From: Fructilactobacillus carniphilus
GTDB taxonomy: Bacteria > Bacillota > Bacilli > Lactobacillales > Lactobacillaceae
Assembly: GCF_024029675.1 (NCBI RefSeq)
Contig: NZ_CP097121.1
Coordinates: forward strand, 1,240,001-1,304,000
Length of the DNA: 64,000 nt
Direction: 5' to 3'
Positions 36,948-46,491 of the stretch are shown one piece after another (position 1 is the first letter of the stretch; every line of letters begins with the position of its first letter). The translations under genes and the position numbers were made by a program. The notes under the pieces are model-generated. The model was not told the DNA's origin. It saw only the letters and a list, made by a program, of their open reading frames with translations, and made no database searches.

Positions 36948-37030
36948 AAGTTTTCTTAAAAAAATGAGTGGATTTTAATTTACGGGGAATAGAAGCGGAG
37001 ATGCTAAAATAGAAAGAACGAGGTGAAACC

Positions 37031-37594
37031 ATGACAAATTCAATTTTAGTGGTGGGGAACGGTCCCTTAACCACTAATGTAAAACACCAATTAAATGCAA
37101 CCAATCACGTAATTATAAAGCAGGAGCAGTTAACCGAGGAGGCTACCTACGCCCAGTTGCCGCCACAACTAGCTGCCATAGTGATCACGGCTGGTCCGAA
37201 CGATGTAGACCTAGTGGTGGAGGCGGTCGATGCCGCCTTGCAACATCAACGCGTAACGGTCCAGCGCTGGATTTTGGTCTCGTCCGCTGGAATTGACGGC
37301 GAAGTCCAAGGTGCTTTGAATTATCCCGGGGTTACGGACGTCGCAGAATACCTGCGTGAACAACGGTATGCCATCAAATTGATTGATGAAACGGAACTAC
37401 CGTACCTGATTATTCGCCCCGGCAGGTTAGTGTCTGAAAAACAGGGTCCCGCCCAATTATTCAACGAAGGGGAGCTTGTCCCCGAGGGCGTTGTTTCATA
37501 TGAAACAATTAGTAATTTAATTAAAGCGGGTTTACAAGGTAAATACCAGAATCAATCGATTGCAGTGATTGAAACCGCAGAGGAGGAAGAATGA
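37031..37594 (+). CDS. NAD(P)-binding SDR-like protein
   Basis: 187 residues. The N-terminal strand SILVVGNGPLTTNVKHQL is a divergent Rossmann motif; RWILVSSAGIDGEV, the DETELPYLIIRPGRL block and YETISNLI are typical of the NAD(P)H-binding (NmrA/YwnB-like) group. The specific reaction is unknown. Its stop overlaps the addB start (ATGA), so it leads the operon for the RexBA recombination enzyme, an unexpected partner. A -10 (TGCTAAAAT) ends at 37010. A parS-like palindrome lies within the frame. Confidence 0.75.
   Translation: MTNSILVVGNGPLTTNVKHQLNATNHVIIKQEQLTEEATYAQLPPQLAAIVITAGPNDVDLVVEAVDAALQHQRVTVQRWILVSSAGIDGEVQGALNYPGVTDVAEYLREQRYAIKLIDETELPYLIIRPGRLVSEKQGPAQLFNEGELVPEGVVSYETISNLIKAGLQGKYQNQSIAVIETAEEEE
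37492..37507. other. parS-like site 4 (inside the SDR-like gene)
   Basis: TGTTTCATATGAAACA, a perfect palindrome with the ParB-site arms and CATATG centre, about 27 kb from oriC. Confidence 0.55.
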
Positions 37595-40500
37595 GTTTAC
37601 AGTTTATCCTGGGAAAGGCGAGTACGGACCATGCGGGGCAAGTGATTCAAGCGATGCAAACGTCTGCCGCGCAGCATCCCAGCGATCAGTACTTTCAAAT
37701 TGTTCCGAATAACGTTAAATTCGAAGCAGAATTGGGGACGCTGAAACGATTGAACTTGGAAGAACAGGCGACCTACGCGCAAAACCAAATTCAAACGTTC
37801 TCGTTTTCACGGCTGATTTGGTACTTTTTGCGGGATCATCCGGCTTATCAAGTCCCTCAGTTATCTTCAGTGGCCATTAATATGATTATTTTCCAGATTA
37901 TCACCGACCACGAAGCCGATTTAACCATCTACCGGGGCGAAGGCAAGCAAGCCGGTTTTATTCAGCAGGTCGCCGAGCAACTGATGGAGTTGCAGCAGGG
38001 GAACGTTAGTCCCGATGATTTACAGCAGCTGCAACAGACAGCGACCGGAGAATTACGCAATAAGCTCCATGATCTAGCTATCATTTACCGGGCTTTTTTA
38101 GCCGCAACCGACGGGAAATATTTGTATAAAGCGGCGACCTTGGAACTATTGAACGAGTACCTTTTGCGGATGCCCGCTCAGCAGTTAGAGCAGCTCCACT
38201 TTTACTTTACTGGTTTTAGTGAGCTGACCGCGCAGGAACTGCAGTTAGTTCACACCTTGATTCGCAGAGCGCACGTGGTGGTCGATTTGACGCTGGATCA
38301 ACCCGTTCGCGAGGTGGCTCCCGCACCTGAAGCATTCTTTGCGCAACCAGGCCGGCTCTATTACCGGTTATACCAATATGCGCAAGCACACAGCCGGATT
38401 CTACCCGATCAGTATGCCCCCACGCGGGACTTACAACCCGGGTTACAACAGTTAGAAGAATACTGGATTAGTAGTAGCGAGTTAGACCGGCAATTACCGG
38501 AGGCACCGCGATCTAATCCAGCGGTGCACGTGTTACAGGCTGCGACGCCCTTTGATGAGTTAATGAACGTTTCGACCAAGATTCGCCAATTAGTCGCCAC
38601 CGGGAAGTACCGGTACGGGGATTTCTTGGTGGTTGCTCGGAATTTGAGTGATTACGAAAACATCATTGACCCCATTTTCTCAATGCAACAAATCCCGTAC
38701 TTTACGGATATCCAGAAGCAGATGGAAAATCATCCGTTGGTAGTACTGTTACAGGCCCTCTTTGCGATTTACAAGCCCAACCGGGCCCGCAACTATCGCT
38801 ACGAAGACGTGATGAAGCTCTTGAAAACGGAGCTGTTAATTCCCAAACAAACTGAAAAACTAGCGGACTTTCGCTGGCAACTGGCCTTGTGTGAAAACCT
38901 AGTCTTGAAAAACGGCTACTACGGTAAGAAATGGACGCAGCAAGAAGACTGGAAGTACACGACCGTCGTGGATGAAACCACGGGCGTGGTCGTGGACAAG
39001 AATCAGGCGTTTTCAAAGGCCATCAATCAGATTCGCCACTTTGTGAAAGATAATTTACCGCCGTTCTACCGCCGGCTGACGAAAGCCAAGACCGGTCGGG
39101 AAGCGGCGCAAATCCTGTACCAGTTTTTGGTGAACCATGGAGTCCCTGACCGTTTGCAAGAATGGCAACAACAGGCGACTGAAGCCGGGAATCTTCAGGA
39201 AGCCGGACAGGCCGAGCAGGTGTGGAATGAATTTTGCCACATTTTAGACGACTACGTGAACGTATTAGGGGACCAGGAATTCGTGCAGGATGACTTCTTA
39301 GCCCTTCTACAAGCTGGTTTTGTAGGCGCCACCTACTCCCAGATTCCGTCGACCTTAGATCAGGTAACGATTTCAGAAATGGGGCGGTACCACCTCCGCG
39401 ATAAACGGATTACGATTGTGGTCGGCGCTGATGACCACAGCTTACCGGTCCGAATTGAACGCCAGAGTCTGCTGAGTGATGGGGATCGAGATCAACTGAG
39501 TGAGCAGTTAGCCCCGGATCAGTTTTTAGCTACCACTAGCGAAACGAAAATGGTCGCGGAACCGTACGAAGACTACTTAACCTTTCTGACGCCGCAGGAT
39601 CAGCTGTATTTTTCCCACCACGCGGGTAATGGGGCTGATGATACGTTATTGAAGCAATCCCCCTACGTGCAGCGGATTCAGGAATTTTTCCAGCTGACGC
39701 CCGAGGTATTTCACGCTCAACCTGATGCGAATGAATTGGACGTGCAGCCGTATCTAGGGTCGCCCCGGGCCACGTTGAAGTACTTGATTCCAGCCGCGCT
39801 AGCTAGTCGGAAGCAACAGCAAAAGTTAAACGCTAGTTGGGCAGCAGTTCGGACTACGTTAGAGCAGGATGCTAATCCGCAACTGCAACGATTGACGCGT
39901 AATCTGATGAGCAGTTTGGATTATCGTAACGAACCGACGCCATTGACCAATGAGATTGTGACGGGTCTATATGGGAACCAAATTCTGACTTCGATTTCCA
40001 AATTGGAAGAGTTTTATTCCAATCCGTACGAATACTTTTTGGAGTACGGGTTGCGACTCAAAGAGCGGGATGAATTTGAGATTAATCCAGCCGATACGGG
40101 AACCTTCTACCATGAAGCGCTCGACCACTTGATGAAACTGGTAAACCAGCAACAGCTGGAACTAGGGGATTTAGATGATCAACAGGTTACGGAGCTAGTC
40201 ACGGAAGTCACCACGAAGCTGATTGAGGATGATCAGGCGCAACGCTACGAAATTTTGCAAAGTTCGGAGCGGATGAACTACATTAAGAATCAATTGATTA
40301 AGACAGTGACTGAGATGGCGCAGGCCTTGCGGAATCAAGCTCGGCACGTGCACATGCGGCCTCGCCAAACCGAGGTCGCCTTTGGCCCGGGTAAACACTA
40401 CCAAGAGCTGAAGTTTGCTTTAGATAATCACAAACAAGTTAGTGTGCAGGGGCGGATTGACCGAATCGATGGGATGGACGTCGATGGGACGGACTACCTC

Positions 40501-41133
40501 AACATCGTGGACTACAAATCAAGTGAGCGCGAGATTAAATTTGCGCAGGTCTACGATGGAACCGCCATGCAGATGATGACGTACATGGATGCCGTATTAC
40601 AGAATTTGGAATCCATCGGAGACACGGAGCAGGCGCGTTTGATTGGCGCTTTGTACCTGCACGTCTTTGATCCGGTGCTGGATTATACGGAACTGAAAAA
40701 CTGGCAGGATCCACAACAAATTCAGCAACGTTTGTTACAAAAACACAAGTACAATGGGATTTTGTTGGCGGATAAAGACGTCTTGCAATCGCTAGGTGAT
40801 CAGGACGTGAGCGCTGTTTATCCGTTTAGATTTAAGAATGATGGAGATTTCTATAAGGATAGCAAAATCATTTCACAAGCCGATCTAAACCGGGTAATCA
40901 ATCACACGGAACAGTTGATTCAAACGGCCGGAAACCGCATTTTTGCGGGCGATACCCGGTTGTGGCCAGCTCGGTTCCAGGACAAATCCAACATCACCAA
41001 TTCGGCCTATCAATCCGTGATGCAATTTGATCCGTTACTGGCAGAGAATAACTATCGAGAGGTGGAGAACCTCAGCATGGCGGAAGTCCTAGAAAAGTTA
41101 CGAGCAGAACAGAAAGGAGGCAATCATGAGTGA
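37591..41133 (+). CDS. addB: ATP-dependent helicase/nuclease subunit AddB (RexB)
   Basis: 1180 residues. The N-terminal Walker A region is degraded (FILGKASTDHAGQ), as usual for an inactive helicase half. The C-terminal nuclease domain has the acidic box YLNIVDYKSS and an upstream HEALDHL. The four Fe-S cysteines known in Bacillus AddB are not at their expected places: YSNPYEYF stands where YNSCPF is expected, and SNITNSAYQSVMQFD where the Cys-rich tail is expected. With AddA it resects double-strand ends up to Chi for recombination. It overlaps addA by 8 nt. Confidence 0.93.
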   Translation: MSLQFILGKASTDHAGQVIQAMQTSAAQHPSDQYFQIVPNNVKFEAELGTLKRLNLEEQATYAQNQIQTFSFSRLIWYFLRDHPAYQVPQLSSVAINMIIFQIITDHEADLTIYRGEGKQAGFIQQVAEQLMELQQGNVSPDDLQQLQQTATGELRNKLHDLAIIYRAFLAATDGKYLYKAATLELLNEYLLRMPAQQLEQLHFYFTGFSELTAQELQLVHTLIRRAHVVVDLTLDQPVREVAPAPEAFFAQPGRLYYRLYQYAQAHSRILPDQYAPTRDLQPGLQQLEEYWISSSELDRQLPEAPRSNPAVHVLQAATPFDELMNVSTKIRQLVATGKYRYGDFLVVARNLSDYENIIDPIFSMQQIPYFTDIQKQMENHPLVVLLQALFAIYKPNRARNYRYEDVMKLLKTELLIPKQTEKLADFRWQLALCENLVLKNGYYGKKWTQQEDWKYTTVVDETTGVVVDKNQAFSKAINQIRHFVKDNLPPFYRRLTKAKTGREAAQILYQFLVNHGVPDRLQEWQQQATEAGNLQEAGQAEQVWNEFCHILDDYVNVLGDQEFVQDDFLALLQAGFVGATYSQIPSTLDQVTISEMGRYHLRDKRITIVVGADDHSLPVRIERQSLLSDGDRDQLSEQLAPDQFLATTSETKMVAEPYEDYLTFLTPQDQLYFSHHAGNGADDTLLKQSPYVQRIQEFFQLTPEVFHAQPDANELDVQPYLGSPRATLKYLIPAALASRKQQQKLNASWAAVRTTLEQDANPQLQRLTRNLMSSLDYRNEPTPLTNEIVTGLYGNQILTSISKLEEFYSNPYEYFLEYGLRLKERDEFEINPADTGTFYHEALDHLMKLVNQQQLELGDLDDQQVTELVTEVTTKLIEDDQAQRYEILQSSERMNYIKNQLIKTVTEMAQALRNQARHVHMRPRQTEVAFGPGKHYQELKFALDNHKQVSVQGRIDRIDGMDVDGTDYLNIVDYKSSEREIKFAQVYDGTAMQMMTYMDAVLQNLESIGDTEQARLIGALYLHVFDPVLDYTELKNWQDPQQIQQRLLQKHKYNGILLADKDVLQSLGDQDVSAVYPFRFKNDGDFYKDSKIISQADLNRVINHTEQLIQTAGNRIFAGDTRLWPARFQDKSNITNSAYQSVMQFDPLLAENNYREVENLSMAEVLEKLRAEQKGGNHE

Positions 41134-44100
41134 AACCCAGTGGACCCCGGGACAACTCGCTGCGATTCAGAATGATTACGACGGTAACATTCTGGTGTCT
41201 GCGTCGGCGGGCTCCGGGAAGACCAGCGTGTTGACCCAACGAGTGATGCGCAAAATCAAGGACGGCGTAGACGTGGATCAGTTACTGATTGTGACCTTCA
41301 CGAACGCCGCTGCTCAAGAAATGCGAGAACGAATTAACGGGGCCCTGCAAACGGAATTAAACCAAACGCAGGAGTCATCGGCCAAACAACATTTAGTGCG
41401 CCAGCTGCGCAAACTCACCACCGCCCACATTGAAACGATGGATGCCTTTTGTCTGTGGCTGGTGAAACGGTACTACTACGTTATTAATCTCGATCCCGAT
41501 TTTCGGATTTTAACGGATAAGAGTGAGCGGACGCTGTTACAGAGTGAGGTTTGGGATGAGGTCCGGGAAGAATTGTACGGTAACGACCGGGACCACCGGT
41601 TTGCTCAATTAACCCGGAACTTTTCTAACGACCGAAGTGATGATGGCTTAACTGATTTGGTGTTCCGGCTCTATGAACTGGCGAACGTAAACCAGGATCC
41701 GGAGCAGTGGATTGACCAGTTAGGGGATTTTTACCGGACGGACGGTGCCTTGACCGAAAGTCGTTTATACCGGGACCACTTACTGCCGGATTTGCAGAAT
41801 CAGCTGGAACAAATCCAAGCCTCGTATCAGCAAGCTCGCGAATTAGCGCACCGCGCGGGAATTGAAAAAGTTGAGTCGTTTTTGGTAAATGAACAAGAAC
41901 AACTTGCAGCAGTGGCCGGGCAACTAGCCTCTCTGGGTTGGGATCAGCTCCGAGCGGTATTTGAAGATACTCAGAATGGGTTCAAACGTTTCCCCAGCAT
42001 TAATAAAAAGGATTTCGATGAAGAACAGCTGGATGTCAAAGAGCAGTGTAAAAATTTACGGAACTCCGCGAAAAAGCAAATTGAAGAGATCAGCAAAAAT
42101 TACTTTTGGACCGACGAAGCGAGTTTGCAGCAACTGAATGACGATGCGGCTCAGCTGATTCAGAAGTTAATCGAGGTTGTAAAGCAGTTTTCGACAGAAT
42201 ACGCCCAGGTGAAGCGGCAGCGACATGCCTATGACTTTACTGACATTGAACACTTCTCGTTTCAAATTTTAAACGATCAATCCGAAGTGGGCACGGCGCT
42301 GCGCACGCAACTCCAGCAGCAGTTTAACGAAATCATGGTCGATGAATACCAAGATAATAACCACCTGCAGGATGCCATTTTGGGGACGATTAAAAACCCA
42401 GAACGGCCGAACCTCTTCATGGTGGGAGATGTGAAGCAGTCCATCTACCGCTTTCGGTTGGCGGATCCGCAAATGTTCATGGACAAGTACCATGATTATC
42501 CAGATTCGGAACAGAATCAGTTGATTACGTTGCCCGATAACTTTCGGTCGGTTGCAAACGTGGACTATTTTACGAACCTCGTCTTTGAACAGATCATGGA
42601 CCGCTCCTTTGGCGAAGTTGATTATACCGGCGATGCACAGTTGCAGTTTGGGGCGCGGGATTATCCAGCCGATTTAGACACTAAGACGGAGTTACTCCTT
42701 CTGGCGGATGATCAAGCTAATCTCAACGAACAAGATCAGTTAACTAACGACCAGCGACAAATTGAGCTAATTGCTAATAAGATTGAAACGATGATGAACG
42801 ATGGTTTTCAGGTTTATGACCGGAAGGCAGGAGCCAAACGACCGTTACAGTACGGCGACATTGCGTTGTTATCCTCGACCAAACGGAATAACTTTGAGAT
42901 TGCGAACGTCTTTGCCGAACACCAAATCCCGCTGAACAGTGATGGGTCGGAGAGTTACTTCAAGACGACCGAAATTCAAATTATGCTGTCGCTGCTGCAA
43001 ATCATTGATAATCCGGCGCAGGACATTCCGTTAGCAGCCGTACTGCGGTCTCCGTTGGTGGGCTTAGATGAAAACGAACTCGCTTTCATCCGGATTACGA
43101 AAAAGACCGGGAATTACTACCAGGCCGTTTTGGACTTTCGGCAGGGCTACCAGCAGCAACAACAGACGGAATTTGGCAACCGGGTGCGGAGCAAAGTCGA
43201 ACAGTTTTTCGATCAGCTCACGGAACTGCGTGATTACGCCACCAAGCATAGTTTAGCCGAACTGATCTGGGAGATTTACAACCAAACTGGCTTCTTAGAC
43301 TACGTGGGTGGGATGCCAGCGGGCAAGAAACGGCAGGCTAATTTACACGCGCTCTACCAACGCGCGGAAGAATATGAACGTAACGGATTTCAGGGACTGT
43401 TTGCCTTTGTCCAGTTCATTAAAAGACTGCAGAAGGACGATAACGACCTAGCGGAAGCCAGCGTCGACGTGGATCCAGACTCCGTGACCGTGAAAACGAT
43501 TCATGGGAGTAAGGGACTCGAATATCCGGTGGTCTTTTTGATTGATGCGAATCACAAGGCCAACGATACGGAACTGAAGCAGTCCTTTGTGGTTGATGAT
43601 CAGATGGGACTGGGAATTAAGTATTACTACCCTGACCGACACGAACGGGTGAAAACGTTGCAATATGTGGCAATTACGAATGCGTTAAAACGAAAGGCCC
43701 AAGCCGAAGAAATGCGGAAGCTCTACGTGGCCTTAACCCGGGCCAAGCAAAAGTTAATCATCACCGGGATTGTGAAGGGAACGACCAAGCAAACGGCCGA
43801 AGAGCGCACCCTGCAAACCTGGACTCAGGCTGGGCAAAGCCCAAATTTGGTGATTAACCAAGCAACGCGGAGTAGTGCCACTAACTTTCTCGATTGGATG
43901 GGAATGGCCCTCGTGCGGCATCCCCAGTTTCAAGCGTTGCTAGACGATGACTTGACTTTAACCGAGCTTCAGTCTGATCCGAGTGAATTTACGGTGGAGT
44001 TTGTGCACCCTGAGGAACTACAGACAACGACTTCAGCAGTAGCCACCGCTACGGATCTGGATTTCACTGGAACGGCCACGGATCCAGCTGAAATTAAGCA

Positions 44101-44854
44101 CCAGCTGGAATTTCAGTACCCGTTTGCGGATGCCACCCAAACGACGGCCTATCAATCGGTTTCAGAGATTAAGCGTCAATTTGATGATCCCGATAACATT
44201 CAATTGGGCAGTGTGGCCGATCCGGAACACCAGGTGTTGCAGCGGACCCGGTACCAAAGTGAGCAATTTGCTCAACCGCAGTTCATGCAGACGGTGGCGC
44301 AACCGACACCCCAAGAAGTCGGGACGGCAACCCACTTGGTCTTGCAGAAGCTGGATGTAAACCAACCGGTTGATGAAGAACACGTCAAAGCACTGATTGA
44401 GCAACTGGTGGAAGGTAATTTGTTAACCGCTACCGTTGCCAAACAAATTAGCCGGCATGCGATTGTGGCCTTCTATCAAACCCACGTCGGGCAACGGATT
44501 CTCCAATTTCCGGATCGCTTGCACCGGGAAGTTCCGTTCTCGCTAATTATCAAAGCGCAACGGCTCTTTTCGGAATTTCACAATGACCCGCACCAACAGA
44601 TTTTGGTGCACGGAATTATTGACGGGTATTTGGACGATCCGGATGAAGGTCCGATTTTGTTTGATTACAAGACGAGCTTTGTGAATCCGGCTGATCCAAA
44701 GTCCTCGGTTGAGCAAATTAAGGACCAGTACACGGGTCAAGTGAACCTCTATGCGCTGGCCCTGCAGGATATCTTGCACGAGCCGGTGCGGCAGAAGTAT
44801 TTGTATTTGTTGGGAAATCAGCAATTGGTGTCGATTGATCCAAACGAAAACTAA
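41126..44854 (+). CDS. addA: ATP-dependent helicase/nuclease subunit AddA (RexA)
   Basis: 1242 residues. UvrD-like helicase: Walker A SASAGSGKT (about 25-33), TFTNAAAQEMRERI, Walker B IMVDEYQDNN, motif III GDVKQSIYRFR, motif V TIHGSKGLEYPVV, and motif VI LYVALTRAKQKL. A C-terminal RecB-family nuclease has ILFDYKTSF. It is the motor and one of two nucleases of the AddAB/RexAB complex. GGAGG lies before the ATG. Last gene of its operon. Confidence 0.97.
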   Translation: MSETQWTPGQLAAIQNDYDGNILVSASAGSGKTSVLTQRVMRKIKDGVDVDQLLIVTFTNAAAQEMRERINGALQTELNQTQESSAKQHLVRQLRKLTTAHIETMDAFCLWLVKRYYYVINLDPDFRILTDKSERTLLQSEVWDEVREELYGNDRDHRFAQLTRNFSNDRSDDGLTDLVFRLYELANVNQDPEQWIDQLGDFYRTDGALTESRLYRDHLLPDLQNQLEQIQASYQQARELAHRAGIEKVESFLVNEQEQLAAVAGQLASLGWDQLRAVFEDTQNGFKRFPSINKKDFDEEQLDVKEQCKNLRNSAKKQIEEISKNYFWTDEASLQQLNDDAAQLIQKLIEVVKQFSTEYAQVKRQRHAYDFTDIEHFSFQILNDQSEVGTALRTQLQQQFNEIMVDEYQDNNHLQDAILGTIKNPERPNLFMVGDVKQSIYRFRLADPQMFMDKYHDYPDSEQNQLITLPDNFRSVANVDYFTNLVFEQIMDRSFGEVDYTGDAQLQFGARDYPADLDTKTELLLLADDQANLNEQDQLTNDQRQIELIANKIETMMNDGFQVYDRKAGAKRPLQYGDIALLSSTKRNNFEIANVFAEHQIPLNSDGSESYFKTTEIQIMLSLLQIIDNPAQDIPLAAVLRSPLVGLDENELAFIRITKKTGNYYQAVLDFRQGYQQQQQTEFGNRVRSKVEQFFDQLTELRDYATKHSLAELIWEIYNQTGFLDYVGGMPAGKKRQANLHALYQRAEEYERNGFQGLFAFVQFIKRLQKDDNDLAEASVDVDPDSVTVKTIHGSKGLEYPVVFLIDANHKANDTELKQSFVVDDQMGLGIKYYYPDRHERVKTLQYVAITNALKRKAQAEEMRKLYVALTRAKQKLIITGIVKGTTKQTAEERTLQTWTQAGQSPNLVINQATRSSATNFLDWMGMALVRHPQFQALLDDDLTLTELQSDPSEFTVEFVHPEELQTTTSAVATATDLDFTGTATDPAEIKHQLEFQYPFADATQTTAYQSVSEIKRQFDDPDNIQLGSVADPEHQVLQRTRYQSEQFAQPQFMQTVAQPTPQEVGTATHLVLQKLDVNQPVDEEHVKALIEQLVEGNLLTATVAKQISRHAIVAFYQTHVGQRILQFPDRLHREVPFSLIIKAQRLFSEFHNDPHQQILVHGIIDGYLDDPDEGPILFDYKTSFVNPADPKSSVEQIKDQYTGQVNLYALALQDILHEPVRQKYLYLLGNQQLVSIDPNEN

Positions 44855-44858
44855 ACAC

Positions 44859-44902
44859 AAAAAAAGAAAGCCAACTCCTAACGGAGCTGACTTTCTTTTT
44901 TA
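44859..44902. terminator. Bidirectional terminator between addA and the sugar transporter
   Basis: AAAGAAAG-CTCC pairs with GGAG-CTTTCTTT with A and T runs on either side. Confidence 0.85.
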
Positions 44903-44907
44903 ATTGC

Positions 44908-46290
44908 TTAAGCTTTTTTCTGTTTGTCGTTGTAACGACTAACGAGTTCTCCTTCAATTTGTTCCAATGATTTGTTCCGGGTTTCTGGAACAAAGTAGTA
45001 AACGAATCCTAGTGAAAGGAAGGCGAAGAAAGCAAAGATTGCGAAGGGACCACCCACGTTGTTGTGGAAGAGAGCGAGGATGGTTAAGAAGAACTGGGAA
45101 ACGATAAAGTTAGCAATCCAGTTGGCAGCTGAACCAATCGCTGTTCCAATTCCCCGAACGGAGAGTGGAAAGATTTCTCCAATCATTAACCAGGCAATCG
45201 GACCCCAGGAAATGGCGAAACCGAAGATGTAAACCGCAATCAAGATGATAGTTGGAATCGCGGCCACACTGATGCTGACTGTGAAGTTTAGAATGGCTAA
45301 CAGTCCCAAAGAAACACCCATCACGACTGAACCAAACATTAAAATCGTTTTCCGGTTCACCTTGTCCATGATAAGGTAAGCGAGCACCGTCACGATAAAG
45401 TTGACAATCCCAATTCCAACGGAAATCCAGATGGCACCGGAAGCTGGGAAGTGGAAACCTTTCATGAATACTTGTGGCAAGAAGTAAATTACGGCATTAA
45501 TTCCGACTAATTGCTGGAAGAGCATCAGTCCGATGGCCACGATTAAAGCGGGACGAGCCACCGTGAAGAGTTCCTTTAAACCACCTTTTTCTTGGTGGGA
45601 AACTGATTCAATTTCTTTGATTTCTGCTTCTGGATCATCGTTGGTACCAGCCCGTAATTGGTCTAAGACCTCACGAGCTTCTTTAGTTTTTCCTTTTTCC
45701 ACCAGGTAACGTGGTGATTCAGGCAGTAATACCCCACCGATGAAGAGCAGGATGGCTGGAATCAAAGCTGATCCGAGCATCCACCGCCAGTCACGAATCC
45801 CTAGGAGGTTGTGACCCAAGAAGGCCAAGTTAGAAACGTAAGCTAGTAAAATTCCCAGCGTAATCATTAACTGGAACATGGTTCCTAATGAACCCCGGTG
45901 TTCCTTGTCGGCTAATTCGGCCAGGTAAGCAGGAGTTAAGGCAGAAGCGCCCCCAACTGCTAATCCGAGGATAATTCGAGCGATGACCATGGGAACAAAG
46001 CCCGTGGCAAAAGCGGATAATCCGGAACCAACCAAAAAGAGAATGGAAGCGAGGATTAATAGTTTTTTCCGTCCAAACCGATCAGATAATGATCCGATTG
46101 ATAAGGCTCCGATGGCGGATCCAATCAATACGGAAGAAGTAATAAATCCAGTTTGTTCCGTGTTGAGGTGGAAGTTAGCTTCAATTAATGGTGAAGCTCC
46201 GGAAATGATCCCTGTATCAAATCCGAAGAGCAGTCCACCGAGTGCTCCAAAGATGAAAATAAATGCGATGCTTAAACGTGGTTTTTTCAC
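44908..46290 (-). CDS. Sugar porter family MFS transporter
   Basis: 460 residues from a GTG at 46290 (then KKPRLSIAF). This start is preferred because AAGGGA lies 8 nt upstream, whereas the ATG at 46314 has no ribosome site. It has 12 membrane segments and the sugar-porter marks GGLLFGFDTGIISG, SDRFGRKK, PESPRYLVEKG, QQLVGINAVIYF, and PETRNKSLEQIE at the end. It is likely a proton-coupled hexose or pentose importer. A cre site over its -10 indicates catabolite repression. Confidence 0.9.
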   Translation of the reverse strand: MKKPRLSIAFIFIFGALGGLLFGFDTGIISGASPLIEANFHLNTEQTGFITSSVLIGSAIGALSIGSLSDRFGRKKLLILASILFLVGSGLSAFATGFVPMVIARIILGLAVGGASALTPAYLAELADKEHRGSLGTMFQLMITLGILLAYVSNLAFLGHNLLGIRDWRWMLGSALIPAILLFIGGVLLPESPRYLVEKGKTKEAREVLDQLRAGTNDDPEAEIKEIESVSHQEKGGLKELFTVARPALIVAIGLMLFQQLVGINAVIYFLPQVFMKGFHFPASGAIWISVGIGIVNFIVTVLAYLIMDKVNRKTILMFGSVVMGVSLGLLAILNFTVSISVAAIPTIILIAVYIFGFAISWGPIAWLMIGEIFPLSVRGIGTAIGSAANWIANFIVSQFFLTILALFHNNVGGPFAIFAFFAFLSLGFVYYFVPETRNKSLEQIEGELVSRYNDKQKKA

Positions 46291-46343
46291 GATAGTCCCT
46301 TCTTTCTCGTTCATTTTTTATGGATGAACAATTTATGAAATTA

Positions 46344-46372
46344 ATTGTAACCGCTTACAAAGGAATTGGCAA
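46344..46372 (-). promoter_or_regulatory. Promoter of the sugar porter
   Basis: On the minus strand TTGCCA, 17 nt, TACAAT; the -10 lies inside the cre site. Confidence 0.7.
46346..46359. promoter_or_regulatory. CcpA-binding cre site
   Basis: TGTAACCGCTTACA matches the cre consensus TGNAANCGNTNNCA on both strands. Lying over the -10 of the sugar porter promoter, it should repress that gene in the presence of a preferred sugar. Confidence 0.85.
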
Positions 46373-46427
46373 CCCTTTTTGTGAAAAATATTTTTGCTAT
46401 TGTGAATTTTTAACAACCATAAAAGGT

Positions 46428-46456
46428 TTGAATCCAGGATTTGATGCCGGTACAAT
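46428..46456 (+). promoter_or_regulatory. Promoter of the rightward MFS gene
   Basis: TTGAAT, 17 nt, TACAAT, 35 nt before the ATG at 46492. The cre site lies about 70 nt upstream. Confidence 0.6.
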
Positions 46457-46491
46457 GACATTATCTTTAAATTGAGAAAGGGAGTGGCCCG

